Below are positions 1 through 10,700 of a DNA stretch of 64,000 nt, piece by piece (the stretch's first letter is position 1; every line of letters begins with the position of its first letter). The notes beneath the pieces are model-generated. The model saw nothing but the letters and a program-made list of their open reading frames with translations. It was not told the DNA's origin and made no database searches. Both the position numbers and the translations under genes were made by a program. The DNA is from Gluconacetobacter azotocaptans (GTDB lineage Bacteria; Pseudomonadota; Alphaproteobacteria; Acetobacterales; Acetobacteraceae): contig NZ_JABEQF010000002.1 in NCBI RefSeq assembly GCF_014174355.1, positions 124,001-188,000 of the forward strand. The letters run 5' to 3'.

Positions 1-100
1 CCGCAGGGCAACCCGTTCCATCGCGTCACGTTATTCCCCGATGATGGGGCACCAGGTGCGGGCTCCGGCCCGCCAGCCCGACCGAACCGGAGAACCATTC

Positions 101-2227
101 ATGACCGCGAAAACACCGGATCATGGCCGCACGCGCGCCAGCATCGGAACAGAAAACATCCAGCGTGGCGCGGGCGGCGAAACCCACCAGGGGGCCGGCG
201 GCGACGTTCCGGTCCTGACCACCCAGCAGGGCACGCCGGTCGCGGACGACCAGAATTCGCTGAAGGCGGGCGCGCGCGGGCCGACTCTTCTGGAAGATTT
301 CCATTTCCGGGAAAAGATTTTCCATTTCGACCATGAGCGTATTCCCGAGCGCGTGGTCCATGCGCGGGGGTATGGCGCGCATGGATTCTTCGAACTGACG
401 GATTCGCTTTCGGACGTGACGCGCGCCGATGTCCTGCAACGGCCTGGCGAGCGGGTGCCGGCCTTCGTGCGGTTTTCCACCGTCGCCGGCAGCAAGGGAT
501 CGTTCGACCTGGCGCGCGATGTGCGTGGGTTCGCGGTCAAATTGTACACGAAGGAGGGAAACTGGGATATCGTCGGCAACAATATCCCGGTCTTCTTCAT
601 CCAGGACGCCATCAAATTTCCCGATGTCATACATTCGGTGAAGCCGGAGCCCGACCGGGACTTTCCGCAGGCGCAATCCGCGCACGACAATTTCTGGGAT
701 TTCATCTCGCTGTCGCCGGAAAGCGTCAACATGGCGCTGTGGGTCATGTCGGATCGCGCGCTGCCCCGGTCGTTCCGCTTCATGGAGGGGTTTGGCGTCC
801 ATACGTTCCGCCTGGTCAACGCGGCCGGGCACTCGCGTTTCGTCAAGTTCCACTGGAAGCCGAAGATGGGCCTGCAATCGGTGGTCTGGAACGAGGCGGT
901 CAAGATCAATGGCGCGGATCCGGATTTTCATCGCCGTGACCTGTGGAACGCGATCAGGAGCGGGAATTTCCCGGAATGGGAGCTGGGCGTCCAGCTGTTC
1001 GACGACGATTTTGCCGACAGTTTCGATTTCGACGTGCTCGACGCCACCAAGCTGATCCCCGAGGAACTGGTCCCGGTGCGCCCTGTGGGGCGCCTGGTGC
1101 TGGACCGCATGGTCGATAATTTCTTTGCCGAGACCGAACAGGTTGCGTTCTGCACCCAGAATATCGTGCCGGGCGTGGACTTCACCAATGATCCGCTGTT
1201 GCAGGGGCGGAATTTTTCCTACCTCGATACCCAGATCAAGCGCCTGGGCAGCCCGAATTTCACGCATATCCCGATCAACGCGCCGAAATGCCCGTTCCAT
1301 AATTTCCAGCAGGACGGACACATGGCGATGCACAATCCGAAGGGCCGGGCGAATTACGAACCCAATTCCTGGGGCGGCGCGCAGGGCGGCCCGCGTGAGG
1401 ATGCCGCCAAGGGGTTCACGACCTTTCCGGCGCAGGAGGACGGTGCAAAGACGCGCATGCGGTCCGAACTGTTCGGCGATCACTACAGTCAGGCTCGGCA
1501 GTTCTACCTGAGCCAGACGACGACCGAGCAGGTCCATATCCAGCAGGCCTTCACCTTCGAATTGAGCAAGGTCGAGACCCTGGCCATCCGTCAGCGCATG
1601 GTGGGTCATCTTATTCATGTGGACCACGACCTGGCCACCGCGGTCGCGCAGGGGCTGGGCCTGGACAGCCTGCCGGATGCCCCGGCCCCGGCGCGACCGG
1701 TGCTGGACGGCCTGCCCCCATCGCCCGCGTTGAGCATCCTGAAGAACGGGCCGGCCGATTTCGCCGGCCGCAAGTTCGGTGTGCTGGTGACGGACGGCGT
1801 CGACGCGGCCCTGCTGGACGCGGTCACGACGGCGGCGAAAGACGAAGGGGCGGATGTGGAACTGGTCGCGCCACAGGTGGGCGGCGTGACGACCAGCGCC
1901 GGCGTGCAGATCCCCGCGGGACAGAAGATCAAGGGTGCCCCGTCGGTGCTGTATGATGCGGTGGTCCTTCTGCCCTCCGCCGAAGGGACAACGGTGCTGT
2001 GCGAGGAAGCGACGGCGCGCGATTTCGTCGCCGATGCCTTCGCCCATGCGAAATTCATCGGCTATGCCGCTACCGCCGTGCCGCTGATGAAGCGGTCGGG
2101 CATCCGGACGCAGGACATGGACGGCGGGATTCTGCCGCTGGCGAAGGCCGGCGATGTCGCGGCCTTCGTCGCGGCCTGCCGGGCGCTGCGGTTCTGGGAA
2201 CGCGAAAGCCGGGTTCACGCGGTCTGA
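101..2227 (+). CDS. katE: Large-subunit (clade II) catalase, HPII/KatE type
   Basis: Haem catalase that dismutates hydrogen peroxide to water and oxygen in the cytoplasm. The 708-residue product has the catalase core (about residues 60-540), with the distal His at residue 87 in RVVHARG, the core segment ending [15 protein letters not shown], and the proximal Tyr region [14 protein letters not shown]-terminal DJ-1/PfpI-like flavodoxin domain follows (about residues 550-708), which is diagnostic of large-subunit clade II catalases; total length fits that family. An in-frame ATG lies 60 bases upstream, but the ATG at 101 sits just behind a GGAGAA ribosome site and gives a typical hydrophilic N-terminus. 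It stands alone, with a small stress-type gene 37 bases downstream. No OxyR-like site was identified. Confidence 0.95.
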   Translation: MTAKTPDHGRTRASIGTENIQRGAGGETHQGAGGDVPVLTTQQGTPVADDQNSLKAGARGPTLLEDFHFREKIFHFDHERIPERVVHARGYGAHGFFELTDSLSDVTRADVLQRPGERVPAFVRFSTVAGSKGSFDLARDVRGFAVKLYTKEGNWDIVGNNIPVFFIQDAIKFPDVIHSVKPEPDRDFPQAQSAHDNFWDFISLSPESVNMALWVMSDRALPRSFRFMEGFGVHTFRLVNAAGHSRFVKFHWKPKMGLQSVVWNEAVKINGADPDFHRRDLWNAIRSGNFPEWELGVQLFDDDFADSFDFDVLDATKLIPEELVPVRPVGRLVLDRMVDNFFAETEQVAFCTQNIVPGVDFTNDPLLQGRNFSYLDTQIKRLGSPNFTHIPINAPKCPFHNFQQDGHMAMHNPKGRANYEPNSWGGAQGGPREDAAKGFTTFPAQEDGAKTRMRSELFGDHYSQARQFYLSQTTTEQVHIQQAFTFELSKVETLAIRQRMVGHLIHVDHDLATAVAQGLGLDSLPDAPAPARPVLDGLPPSPALSILKNGPADFAGRKFGVLVTDGVDAALLDAVTTAAKDEGADVELVAPQVGGVTTSAGVQIPAGQKIKGAPSVLYDAVVLLPSAEGTTVLCEEATARDFVADAFAHAKFIGYAATAVPLMKRSGIRTQDMDGGILPLAKAGDVAAFVAACRALRFWERESRVHAV

Positions 2228-2264
2228 CCCGCGGTGCGCCCGCAATCGGAGAGGAGCATGTGTC

Positions 2265-2519
2265 ATGCCACGCGGAGACAAATCGTCCTATACCGACAAG
2301 CAGAAGCGGCAGGCGGCCCATATAGAGGCCGGCTATGAACAGCGCGGCGTAGGGGAGCAGGAGGCTGAGCGCCGGGCCTGGGCCACGGTGAACAAGGAAA
2401 CCGGCGGCGGCAAGAAAAGCGGGTCGGGGCGCGGGCATCCGGTGTCGCACGCGCCGTCGCGCAAGGGCGGCGCGCTGGGCGGCGCGGCCGCGGCCGCCCG
2501 ACGCAAGAAGGCAGGCTAG
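2265..2519 (+). CDS. KGG-type small basic stress protein (often named plasmid stabilization protein)
   Basis: Small, very basic hydrophilic protein of 84 residues. It begins with MPRGDKSSYTDKQKRQA, has the conserved stretch AERRAWATVNKETGGGKKSG, and ends in a Lys/Arg/Ala-rich tail. Similar short proteins are widespread in Proteobacteria and are routinely annotated as plasmid stabilization proteins, although the molecular role is not established. The ATG at 2265 has a good ribosome site (GGAGAGGAG) and lies 37 bases after katE, so the two are probably co-transcribed. That pairing with a catalase suggests a stress-survival role; this is inference from context only. Confidence 0.8.
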   Translation: MPRGDKSSYTDKQKRQAAHIEAGYEQRGVGEQEAERRAWATVNKETGGGKKSGSGRGHPVSHAPSRKGGALGGAAAAARRKKAG

Positions 2520-3132
2520 GACAGGAGCGGCCGCCAGGCTTGGGCGGCCACCCCGGCTGGGACGGCATGCAGCCCGAGCGCCATGCCTGTTCCCGCACGG
2601 TGCCGATGGCCGGCGCCGTCGCATCGCCCCGCACCGATCCGGCCGGATAGACGGGGCCGGCCGCCTGCCCGCTACGGCGAAAACCCCAAAATCGAGTACG
2701 GTCCACAGCAGGAGCGTGCCGAACGGCACGACGTCATGCGACACGCCGGTCGCCAGAGCGGCGAGCCACCCGGACGTGGCAGGGATGTGACGCCCTGCGC
2801 AAACGCCGGATCGTCGAACGCACCATCGCTTGATTCGGGCCCCTGCAGACACCCATGACGTGTCGGTGGGGGCAGAGAAAATGTCCGCGCTCGAAGTGGT
2901 GGCTTCGGGGGTTGAGTGCCGGACGGTGCTGAAACCCTGCCCGGCTAAGATGACCTCACGCCTGCCGGGCAAAGGCAAGAATCTCTCCGTTTCCGTTGCG
3001 CTGCCAATCCGGAAAGAGGTGGTCACCGCATGGCTGATCTTCGGCGGTGACATGCTTGCGGCGGGTCGCGCATCTGCCCCCCATAACATTTTGCTTGTTT
3101 CCAAACGTAACGATTTGTGTTTAGAAGCGCGA
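2520..3132. other. Gene-poor interval between the catalase pair and the siderophore receptor
   Basis: About 610 bases without an intact gene. A GC-rich inverted repeat (7-base arms, 2529-2535 and 2543-2549) just after the small KGG gene could end that transcript but has no T run. A membrane-protein-like gene fragment lies on the minus strand near 2664-2795. The last 50 bases before the receptor (3080-3125) are AT-richer and probably hold its promoter. I could not define a Fur box with confidence. Confidence 0.5.
2664..2795 (-). pseudogene. Possible remnant of a membrane protein (NnrU-like)
   Basis: One minus-strand frame encodes RHIPATSGWLAALATG, then HDVVPFGTLLLWTVLDFGVF, then RR. The pattern resembles the RHP ... 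ALWALAH ... GD ... LFG block of NnrU-family membrane proteins. There is no start codon, no proper N- or C-terminal half and no ribosome site, and the flanking sequence in this frame is low-complexity Arg/Pro. If real, it is a decayed fragment left by rearrangement. The similarity is from memory and is weak. Confidence 0.25.
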
Positions 3133-5373
3133 ATGACAACTATTCGCAATATCGCCCGCAAGGCTGGCCGTTCCGCCCACGGCTCCCTCCTTCTGGCTTC
3201 CGGTATCGCAGCACTCGGCCTGGGTAGTGCGCACGCGGCACCCGCCACGCCTGGATCACCCCCGCCGGTCACCCGCCAGCCGCACGCATCCGCGCCTCCA
3301 CGGAAACCCTCGCAGAAGATAAAGGGCGCTGAAAAGCACGACATGCACGCGCCCGAAGTCCTGTACGTGGTCGGCGAACGCAATTCCTATGCCGCCCCCG
3401 ACAGTGGAATGGGCGACAAAAGGCCCACCGCCTTTCTGCAGCAGACGCAGACCACCCATGTCATTACCCATCAGACCCTCGCCGATTTCGACCCGCAGAC
3501 GATGGAGGACATGGCGAAGTACGTCCCCGGCGTTGCCATCGGCAACGACTTCGGCGGCACGCAGGACGCGCTCATCAAACGCGGCTTCGGCGCCAACGAT
3601 GACGGCTCCATCCTGCGCGACGGCATCCGCATGCCCATCGGCCGCAACTACCAGGGCGCCACCGCGGAAAGAGTCGAGATCCTGAAAGGACCTGCTTCGC
3701 TGTTCTATGGCATGCAGGAACCCGGCGGCGTCATCAATGTCATCACGAAGGCCCCCAACCACCGCCGCTGGGACGGCGGGTTCGGCACGCAATGGAGTTC
3801 CCTGGGCGGTGGCAATGGCCATTTCGACGTGTCGGGCCCTGCCTCCCGGGACATCGCGTTTCGCCTGATCGGCGAATTCCGCAACGAGAATTATTGGCGG
3901 AATTTCGGCGCCAACCGCCAGACCCTCGTCGCCCCCACGCTGGATTGGAAACATGGCCGGTGGGACGCCTCCATTTCCTACGAATTCGCCAAATACGACA
4001 ATACTCTTGATCGCGGCGCGATCTTCGTCGGGAACAACCCCATCTCCGGCCCGCAGAAGCGCCTTGACGAGTCATGGACCGCCTCCTTCGGCGACCGCCA
4101 CCTCCTGGCGTCGCAGATCAATTTCCGCATGACGCCCCATGACCGTTTCCGCCTCTCCGGCGGCTACAACCACGATGACTACCACGACCGCCAGGCCGAC
4201 CCGTCCAGCTACGACCCCGTCACCGGCATCCTCACCCGCCGCTACCGCTCGAATGGCGGCACCATCCGCGCCAATGGCAACATAGCGCTCGATTACATCG
4301 CCACACATGATTTATGGGGTATGCGTCACGAGATCACGGCAGGGGTCGATTACGAAAACAGGCGACAGGATCAGGGACTCTTCTACCAGTCTTCCAATGT
4401 CGGCGGCTTCCTACCATCGGACCCGGTCTATGGTCTGCTCCAGCCGGTGGGCAAGGTCAACGCGGCCAGCAGCAACCTGCAGCAGAATATCGACAGCGTC
4501 TCAGGCTATGTGAAGGATAATATCCATCTCACCCGGCAGGTTACCCTCAGCGGCGGCGTGCGCTATCAGTGGTTTCACATCCGCTACGGCAGCGGCATCC
4601 CCTTCGACCTGACAACGAACGCAGGCTACACCAAGCCGCTGCCCTTCGCCGCGATCGTCTGGCAACCGCTCAAGACGGTCTCGTTCTATGGCGACTATTC
4701 GCAGTCGTTCGGGGCCAATCTGCTGTCGGCCGGCACCGTTCTGCAGGGCGGCTACAAACCCACCACGGGGCGTGAGTTCGAGGTCGGCGCCCGCTACGAC
4801 AACGGATGGCTCACCGGCGATCTCGCCCTGTACAATATTCACAAGAAGAACGTCCTGCAAAGTGCGGGACTTGACGAAAACGGCAACAATATCCAGCGCC
4901 TGACGGGTCTGGCAGGGTCGAAAGGGCTCGAATTCAGCCTGACCGGCAATCTCTCCCGGCACTGGAGCACGATCGTCGCATACGCCTGGACTGACGCCCG
5001 CACCCTGCGCGATACGCCCGAGGATCAGGGAAAGCAGCTCATCGGCGTGCCGAAGAACTCCGGCAGTATATATGTGACCTGGCATGGAACACTGCCGTGG
5101 AAGGACACAGGAATGCGGGCAGGTGGCGGCGTGCACCTGGTGGGAACACGTTCCGCCACCCTCACGAACAGCTTTCAGGTTCCCGGCTACGGAACCCTCG
5201 ACGCATTCGCATCATGGAGCTTCCCCCATCTTCTGGGCCGGCGCGTCAACCTTCAGGTGAATGCGGTCAACTTGCTCAACCAGGGCTATATTGTCGCCCC
5301 TACCGGCTCCGCCTACCGCAACAGCTGGGGGCAGGGCCGCACGATCAATGTCGCTACCAGCGTCGTGTTCTGA
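3133..5373 (+). CDS. TonB-dependent siderophore receptor
   Basis: Outer-membrane receptor for energy-dependent uptake, most likely of a ferric siderophore (FhuA/FepA-like family). The 746-residue protein starts with a signal peptide (MTTIRNIARKAG, hydrophobic core, cleavage near AHAAPA). A plug domain follows at about residues 80-200, with FLQQTQTTHVITHQTLADF, RGFGANDDGSILRDGIR and VEILKGPASLFYGMQEPGG. The rest is a 22-strand barrel ending in a terminal Phe, as expected for BAM insertion. The frame is open about 300 bases further upstream, but the ATG at 3133 is the one that gives a signal peptide. The gene stands alone. Substrate cannot be told from sequence. Confidence 0.9.
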   Translation: MTTIRNIARKAGRSAHGSLLLASGIAALGLGSAHAAPATPGSPPPVTRQPHASAPPRKPSQKIKGAEKHDMHAPEVLYVVGERNSYAAPDSGMGDKRPTAFLQQTQTTHVITHQTLADFDPQTMEDMAKYVPGVAIGNDFGGTQDALIKRGFGANDDGSILRDGIRMPIGRNYQGATAERVEILKGPASLFYGMQEPGGVINVITKAPNHRRWDGGFGTQWSSLGGGNGHFDVSGPASRDIAFRLIGEFRNENYWRNFGANRQTLVAPTLDWKHGRWDASISYEFAKYDNTLDRGAIFVGNNPISGPQKRLDESWTASFGDRHLLASQINFRMTPHDRFRLSGGYNHDDYHDRQADPSSYDPVTGILTRRYRSNGGTIRANGNIALDYIATHDLWGMRHEITAGVDYENRRQDQGLFYQSSNVGGFLPSDPVYGLLQPVGKVNAASSNLQQNIDSVSGYVKDNIHLTRQVTLSGGVRYQWFHIRYGSGIPFDLTTNAGYTKPLPFAAIVWQPLKTVSFYGDYSQSFGANLLSAGTVLQGGYKPTTGREFEVGARYDNGWLTGDLALYNIHKKNVLQSAGLDENGNNIQRLTGLAGSKGLEFSLTGNLSRHWSTIVAYAWTDARTLRDTPEDQGKQLIGVPKNSGSIYVTWHGTLPWKDTGMRAGGGVHLVGTRSATLTNSFQVPGYGTLDAFASWSFPHLLGRRVNLQVNAVNLLNQGYIVAPTGSAYRNSWGQGRTINVATSVVF

Positions 5374-5738
5374 GGCCCCTTCATAGGCATGGGGCCGCGA
5401 AAAATCTCGTGCCTTCACACTGCTTGTCGCGGCGCTGCATTATCGCGGCGAAGCGACGGATGACGAAGAACGAGGTGGCGGTTCTCTCATATCGGGTTGC
5501 GACGGGCCCATCGTGTCCGCTGCCTTATGGTGGGCGCGGGGGTTTGCGCTATTGAAAAAGCCCCTGCGGAGGATCTCACCATGCTTCTGGCTCGGCGTGA
5601 AAAACTGCTGTCAAACGTCGCATCTCGGCCGTTCTGACGAGGTCCGACTATCGCCGAAATCTTGGGGCGCAGGTTCTCGTCGATGTCTTGCCGTGCCCAT
5701 ATCCGACAGGGTCTGGTAAAAGACCCAGTTTTTTAGAT
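5374..5738. other. Non-coding interval after the receptor gene
   Basis: About 365 bases with no supported gene. Short open frames exist on both strands but none has a ribosome site, a recognisable product or a family-like composition. The only clear element is a rightward terminator at its right end. The distance from the receptor stop (5373) to that terminator suggests that something between them has been lost or decayed. Confidence 0.5.
5709..5734 (+). terminator. Rho-independent terminator reading rightward
   Basis: Stem GGGTCT (5709-5714) pairs with AGACCC (5721-5726) around a GGTAAA loop and is followed by AG and TTTTTT (5729-5734). It is placed to end rightward transcripts from the receptor side and lies five bases from the convergent kinase stop codon. 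On the minus strand it lacks a T run. Confidence 0.7.
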
Positions 5739-7106
5739 TTATTCATTTTCTTGTGGTTCATGATCGGACAATAGCACGACGGTGAAAACCGGAAAGCTGA
5801 TGCGCGCCATGAAACCGGAGACCTGTCCCGGAGCAGGCGAGAGCAAGGCCATCTGACAGCCCAATTGCGTTACGATATTATGCGCAATCGACAGTCCCAA
5901 CCCACTCCCTTCGGTGGAAGATGCTCCCCTGATAAAGGGCTCGGCAAGCCGGTCCAGCACGGCTGCCGGAATCGTCTCGCAGGCATTGACGATTTCCACC
6001 TGACCGTTCGCCATGATGCTGACCTTGATGTCCGTGTTGGTGACACCATGATTGATGGCGTTTTCAATGAGGTTTCTGAACAATATACCGCAGGTATCGA
6101 CGTCTCCCTGGATGTGGAGATGGTCCAGGCAGCCGCTGTCAACGATCAGGCGGCGGTCGGGCGGTATGATGTCCCGAAATTCGTCAACCAGAACAAGAAT
6201 GATCTCGATAAGATCGAATTGTATCCTTCGCAGGGATACGCCCGAGGTCGCACGCGAGAGCTGCAGCAACTTTTCCGTCGTCCGCGAGATCCGCCGCGTC
6301 TGTCCTACTACGGATTCCAGCCGGGCTGCATAGCCGGATTCCCGCAAATCTTCATGCAGAACCTGGGCCTGTGCCATCAGGGCGGCAATGGGGTTGCGCA
6401 GTTCGTGGGCTGCGTTGGTCGCGAACATGCGTTCGGTGGAGAGGGCCTTTCTCAGCCGGTCCAGCAGGGAATTGACCGCCTTGTGAATGGGCGCGGCTTC
6501 GTCGGGAAGATGCAGCGACGGAATCGGTTCGAGATTGGCCCCGCCCCGGCTGCCGATTTCCTTTTGAAGATCGACCAGGGGGCGCAAGGCGCGACGCACG
6601 GTCCAGCGTACCAGCAGCCATATGGCCGGCATGATGAGGATCATCGGCAAGACCGAAATCATGATCGCACGGCGTATGGCCTCCTGGCGATGAAAGGCGG
6701 GCTCGGCCACCAGGATGTAATGCGTCCGCTTGGCCGACAGGGTGACGAAGACCCGGAAATGCGGCCGATCGAAAAATCCCGGCGTAAGGGGCGCGACCAG
6801 CAAGGCCGGTGGCGCGTTTTGCGAGCGCAGGACGATATGGCCCGCCAGATCCGTGATCTGATATGCCAGCGCGTCGCGATCCAGCCCCGGTGGCAGGGCT
6901 ACGCCACCCTGTACCTGATCCTGACGGAACTGCATCGATACGACAAAGCCGAGCCGTTCGGAGACCTCCTGCAACGAGTCGTCGAGCCGTTCCGTCACTT
7001 CGTGGCGCGTGAAGGCCGCGACCGAGACGCTCAGCAGCACCAGGCAGCCGAACACGATCGCCACGACACCGGCGACGATATGCGAGGCCAGGCTCCAGCT
7101 TTTCAT
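5739..7106 (-). CDS. Sensor histidine kinase for the metal efflux operon
   Basis: Membrane-bound histidine kinase, presumably sensing a metal in the periplasm and phosphorylating the regulator encoded just upstream. The 455-residue protein has a first membrane segment at residues 8-33, a periplasmic domain to about 145, a second membrane segment at about 147-168, a HAMP-like linker, the phospho-acceptor His234 in HELRNPIAAL, an N-box at Asn349 (NLIENAINHG) and a G-box GSGLGL at 400-405. The frame is open upstream, but the ATG at 7106 overlaps the regulator stop by four bases (ATGA), which fixes the start. It resembles the QseC/PmrB/CzcS group. The signal is inferred only from the operon. Confidence 0.9.
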   Translation of the reverse strand: MKSWSLASHIVAGVVAIVFGCLVLLSVSVAAFTRHEVTERLDDSLQEVSERLGFVVSMQFRQDQVQGGVALPPGLDRDALAYQITDLAGHIVLRSQNAPPALLVAPLTPGFFDRPHFRVFVTLSAKRTHYILVAEPAFHRQEAIRRAIMISVLPMILIMPAIWLLVRWTVRRALRPLVDLQKEIGSRGGANLEPIPSLHLPDEAAPIHKAVNSLLDRLRKALSTERMFATNAAHELRNPIAALMAQAQVLHEDLRESGYAARLESVVGQTRRISRTTEKLLQLSRATSGVSLRRIQFDLIEIILVLVDEFRDIIPPDRRLIVDSGCLDHLHIQGDVDTCGILFRNLIENAINHGVTNTDIKVSIMANGQVEIVNACETIPAAVLDRLAEPFIRGASSTEGSGLGLSIAHNIVTQLGCQMALLSPAPGQVSGFMARISFPVFTVVLLSDHEPQENE

Positions 7107-7771
7107 GATTGGCCGCTCCCGGCGAGGCGGTATCCGCGTCCTCGTACCGTATGGATCAGGCCGGGGCCGGTTTTCTTGCGAACACGACTGATGAAGACCT
7201 CGATCGCATTGCTTTCGATTTCCTCGCCGAATCCATAAAGCGCCTCCTCCATCCTCTCCCGCGAACAGATGGCGCCCGGCCGGCGGGCCAGCAGCTCGAT
7301 CACCGCCCACTCCCGCGCCGTCAGTTCGATCTCGTTATCGTCGCGGCGCAGGGACTGGCGGGACAGATCGATCTCCACGGCGCCGATCCGCACGCAAGGC
7401 CCCGGAAGCGGCGCGTAACGTCGCGCGACCGCCTCGATCCGCGCGATCAGCTCCCCAAGGTCGAAGGGCTTGACGACGTAATCGTCGGCGCCTTCCGAAA
7501 GCCCGGCGATACGATCACTGATCTGGTCCTGCGCTGTCATGATCAGGATCGCCATCGTGGAACCGGACCGGCGGACGGCTTTCAGAAGCTGCCGCCCGCT
7601 TCCGTCGGGCAAACCCAGATCGAGCAGGAGAATGTCGTAGATCGCGACCTCCAGCGCCGCCTGCGCCTCCTCGAGCGTCGTGAACCAGTCGGCCGCGTGG
7701 CCGACCTGGCGGACGCGGTCGCGCACGGCGGAGCCGAGCAAGGGCTCATCCTCGACAATGAGCACTCTCAT
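7103..7771 (-). CDS. OmpR-family response regulator of the metal efflux operon
   Basis: Two-component DNA-binding regulator of 222 residues. The receiver domain (1-115) has acidic residues at 8-9, the phospho-acceptor Asp51 (LLLDLGLPDGSG), Thr79 and Lys101. The C-terminal winged-helix domain shows ELTAREWAVIELLARRPG and a final VRGRGYRL, typical of OmpR/CzcR-like regulators. It lies 13 bases after the pump gene and overlaps the kinase gene by four bases, so regulator and target genes are on one transcript. Autoregulation is therefore likely. No tandem-repeat operator was defined. Confidence 0.92.
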   Translation of the reverse strand: MRVLIVEDEPLLGSAVRDRVRQVGHAADWFTTLEEAQAALEVAIYDILLLDLGLPDGSGRQLLKAVRRSGSTMAILIMTAQDQISDRIAGLSEGADDYVVKPFDLGELIARIEAVARRYAPLPGPCVRIGAVEIDLSRQSLRRDDNEIELTAREWAVIELLARRPGAICSRERMEEALYGFGEEIESNAIEVFISRVRKKTGPGLIHTVRGRGYRLAGSGQS

Positions 7772-7784
7772 GATGCGTTCCCCG

Positions 7785-10700
7785 TCATGACATGGCTACG
7801 GGCACCGTGTCGTCCTCGCCGCGCGTTCTGGTGAAGCGGGCGTAGAGCGAGGGCAGCACAAGCAGCGTCAGCAGCGTCGAGGAAACCAGGCCGCCGATGA
7901 CGACCGTCGCCAGCGGACGCTCGACCTCGGCCCCCGCGCTGGTGGAGAACGCCATGGGAAAAAAACCCAGGCTGGCGACCAGCGCGGTCGCGATAACCGG
8001 CCGGAACCGGTCCTCTACCGCGCTGAACGCCGCCTGCGCCGCGGTCAGTCCGGTGCGCCGCCGCTCCTGGGTGTAGCTGATGAGAACGACGCCGTTCAGG
8101 ATCGCGACCCCGAACAGGGCGATGAAGCCGATGCCGGCCGAGATGCTGAATGGCAGGCCGCGCAACACCAGCGCGAAGATGCCGCCCGTTGCCGCGATCG
8201 GCAGGTTGACGAACACCAGCAACGCCAGCAGCGGCGAGCCGAGCGCCATGACCAGCAGGCCGAAGATCAGGGCCAGCGCGATCGGCACCACGATGTCCAG
8301 CCGCTGCATCGCCGATTGCAGATTGCGGAATTGCCCTTCCCAGGTCATGCGATAGCCGGGCGGCAGACGCACGTCGCGTGCCACCGCCGCCTGTGCCGCC
8401 GCGACATACGACCCGAGATCGCGGCCGCGTACATTCGCCTGCACGATCATACGGCGCTGGATGCGATCACGGCTGATGCGCGGCGGCCCGTCCTCGATCG
8501 TGACGCGCGCGACCTGCGACAGCAGCACCATGCCCGCGCTGTCTCCGCGGCGGACGCGAAGTCCGGCAATGCGGTCGCGGCTGCCCACCTGGTCGGGCTC
8601 GAAGCGTATCTGTGTGCCGATCAGGGCATTATTGACCACGACCGGGCGACCGATATGGCCCCCCACCGCCTCGACCGTGTCGAGTATGTCCTGCATGTTC
8701 ACGCCCAGTCGGCCCGCGGCTTCGCGGTCCACATCGACGTGCAGGAACGGGATCGTGCCGTCGCCCTGCGCGGCGACGTCGGCGGCGCCCGGAATGCTGT
8801 TCAGGACCGCCGTCACCTTGTCGCCCAGCCTGGAGAGCACATCCAGATCGTCACCGTAGATCGAGACGGCGATCTGCGTCCGCACCCCCGACAGCAGGTC
8901 GTCCATGCGCATCTGCACCGGCTGGCTCCACGAAAACAGGGCATCCGGCACCTGGGCGCGTAGGGCGGCGTTCATCGCGGCCACCAGTCCCTCCTGCGTG
9001 CGCGCGGTCTTCCACTGGTCGGGATCCTTCAGGAAAACGAACGTATCGGTCTCGTTGATTCCCATCGGATCGGTCGGAATGGCCGACGTGCCGGTGTTGC
9101 TGACGACCGTCAGCACGTCGGGAAAGCCTTTCAGAATGCGTTCCGCCCGGTTCACCGACCGCAGCGACGTCGCCAGCGACGCGCTGGGCAGGCGCGTCGA
9201 TGTGACGACCAGCGCGCCTTCCTGAAGCTGCGGGATGAATTCGCCGCCCAGGCGCGTCGCCAGGAAGGCGGAGACCAGAAAAATACCGATCGTGGCGCCG
9301 AAGACGGGCCAGGAATGGGCTTCGCACCATGATACCGCCGGGCGATGGAAGCGGCGCAGGAACGCGACCGGCCGTGTCTCGTCGTGCGGGACAGAGCGGC
9401 GCAGGGCGAGGGCCGCGATCACCGGCACGCACAGCAGGCTGTAGGCAAGCGAGGCAAGCAGCGCCATGATAACGGTCTGGGCCATCGGCCTGAACATCTT
9501 GCCCTCGATCCCCTCCAACGTCAGGATCGGCAGATAGACCATGACGATGACCAGAATCGCGAAGCTCACCGGCCGGATCACCTGACGGACGGACGTCACC
9601 ACCAGCGTGCGCAGATCCGTATCCGGGTCGGCAAGCCGGTGCGTCATCACGTTCTCGACCACCACGAGGGAACTGTCGACGATCATCCCGAAATCGATGG
9701 CCCCCAGACTGAGCAGATTGGCCGAGATGCCGAATGCGCGCATCCCCATCATCGCGCAGATCAGAGCGAACGGAATCACCGAGGCGATGACCAGAGACGC
9801 GCGCCAGTCGCCGATGACGATGACGAGAACCAGGATCACCAGTCCGGCCCCGATGACCAGGTTTTCCTTTACGGTGGCGATCGTCTTGTGCGTCAGCGTG
9901 GCGCGGCTGTAGTACGGATCAAGCGTCACGCCGGCCGGCAAGGCCCGCCTGATGGACGGCAACGCCGCCTCGATCGCGGCGATCGTCTTTTCCGAACTGG
10001 CGCCCATCTCCATCAGCACGACGCCGTTGACGATTTCCCCCCGCCCGTCGCGCGTCACCGCCCCCAGCCGTGTGCGTGGGCCCAGGGCGACCTGCCCCAG
10101 ATCGCGCAACCGGATCACCGTACCATTCGGCCCCGACTTGACCGCAATGGCGCCGAAATCGGCCAGGTCGCGCACCAGCCCGCGCCCGACCACGACCACC
10201 TGCTCGGCGTAATGCGCTATCCAGGCCCCGCCCGAGGCGGCGTTGTTGGCGTCCACCGCGCGGAACACGTCGCCGGCCGAAAGACCGTATGTGTTCAGGC
10301 GCCTCTCGTCGAGACGGACCTCGAATGTCTCCTCGGCGCCACCATTGACGTTGACGTCCACCACCCCCGGCACCAGCTTGATCTGCGGCACCACGATCCA
10401 GGTCATGATGCGGTTGAGTTCCATCGCGTCGAAGCCCCGGCCCGCGATCTCGAACTGCATGATCTCGCCCAGGCCGGTCGCCAGCGGTCCCATGTTCACC
10501 GACAGGCCCGCGACGGGGATGGCGGCCCGTGCCAGGGCCATGCGCTCGCCGACGCGCGTCCGGTCGAGGTTGATGTCCGTATCGTCCGCAAACTGCACAT
10601 AGACGACCGAGACCCCCGAGCGGGACACCGAGCGCAGATCGACCATTCCGGGGATACCCGCCATGCTGGCCTCGACCGGAAAGGTGATGAGCTTCTCGAC

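Noticed and set aside
26-2281. Long minus-strand open frame opposite the catalase
   Set aside because: It is the mirror of a strongly conserved catalase frame in GC-rich DNA, is Arg/His-rich and has no recognisable domain.
2855-3060. Resemblance of the sequence beginning TGTCGGTGGGGGCAG to an IS21-type element end
   Set aside because: No transposase remnant, no partner inverted repeat and no target duplication were seen; the likeness is impressionistic.
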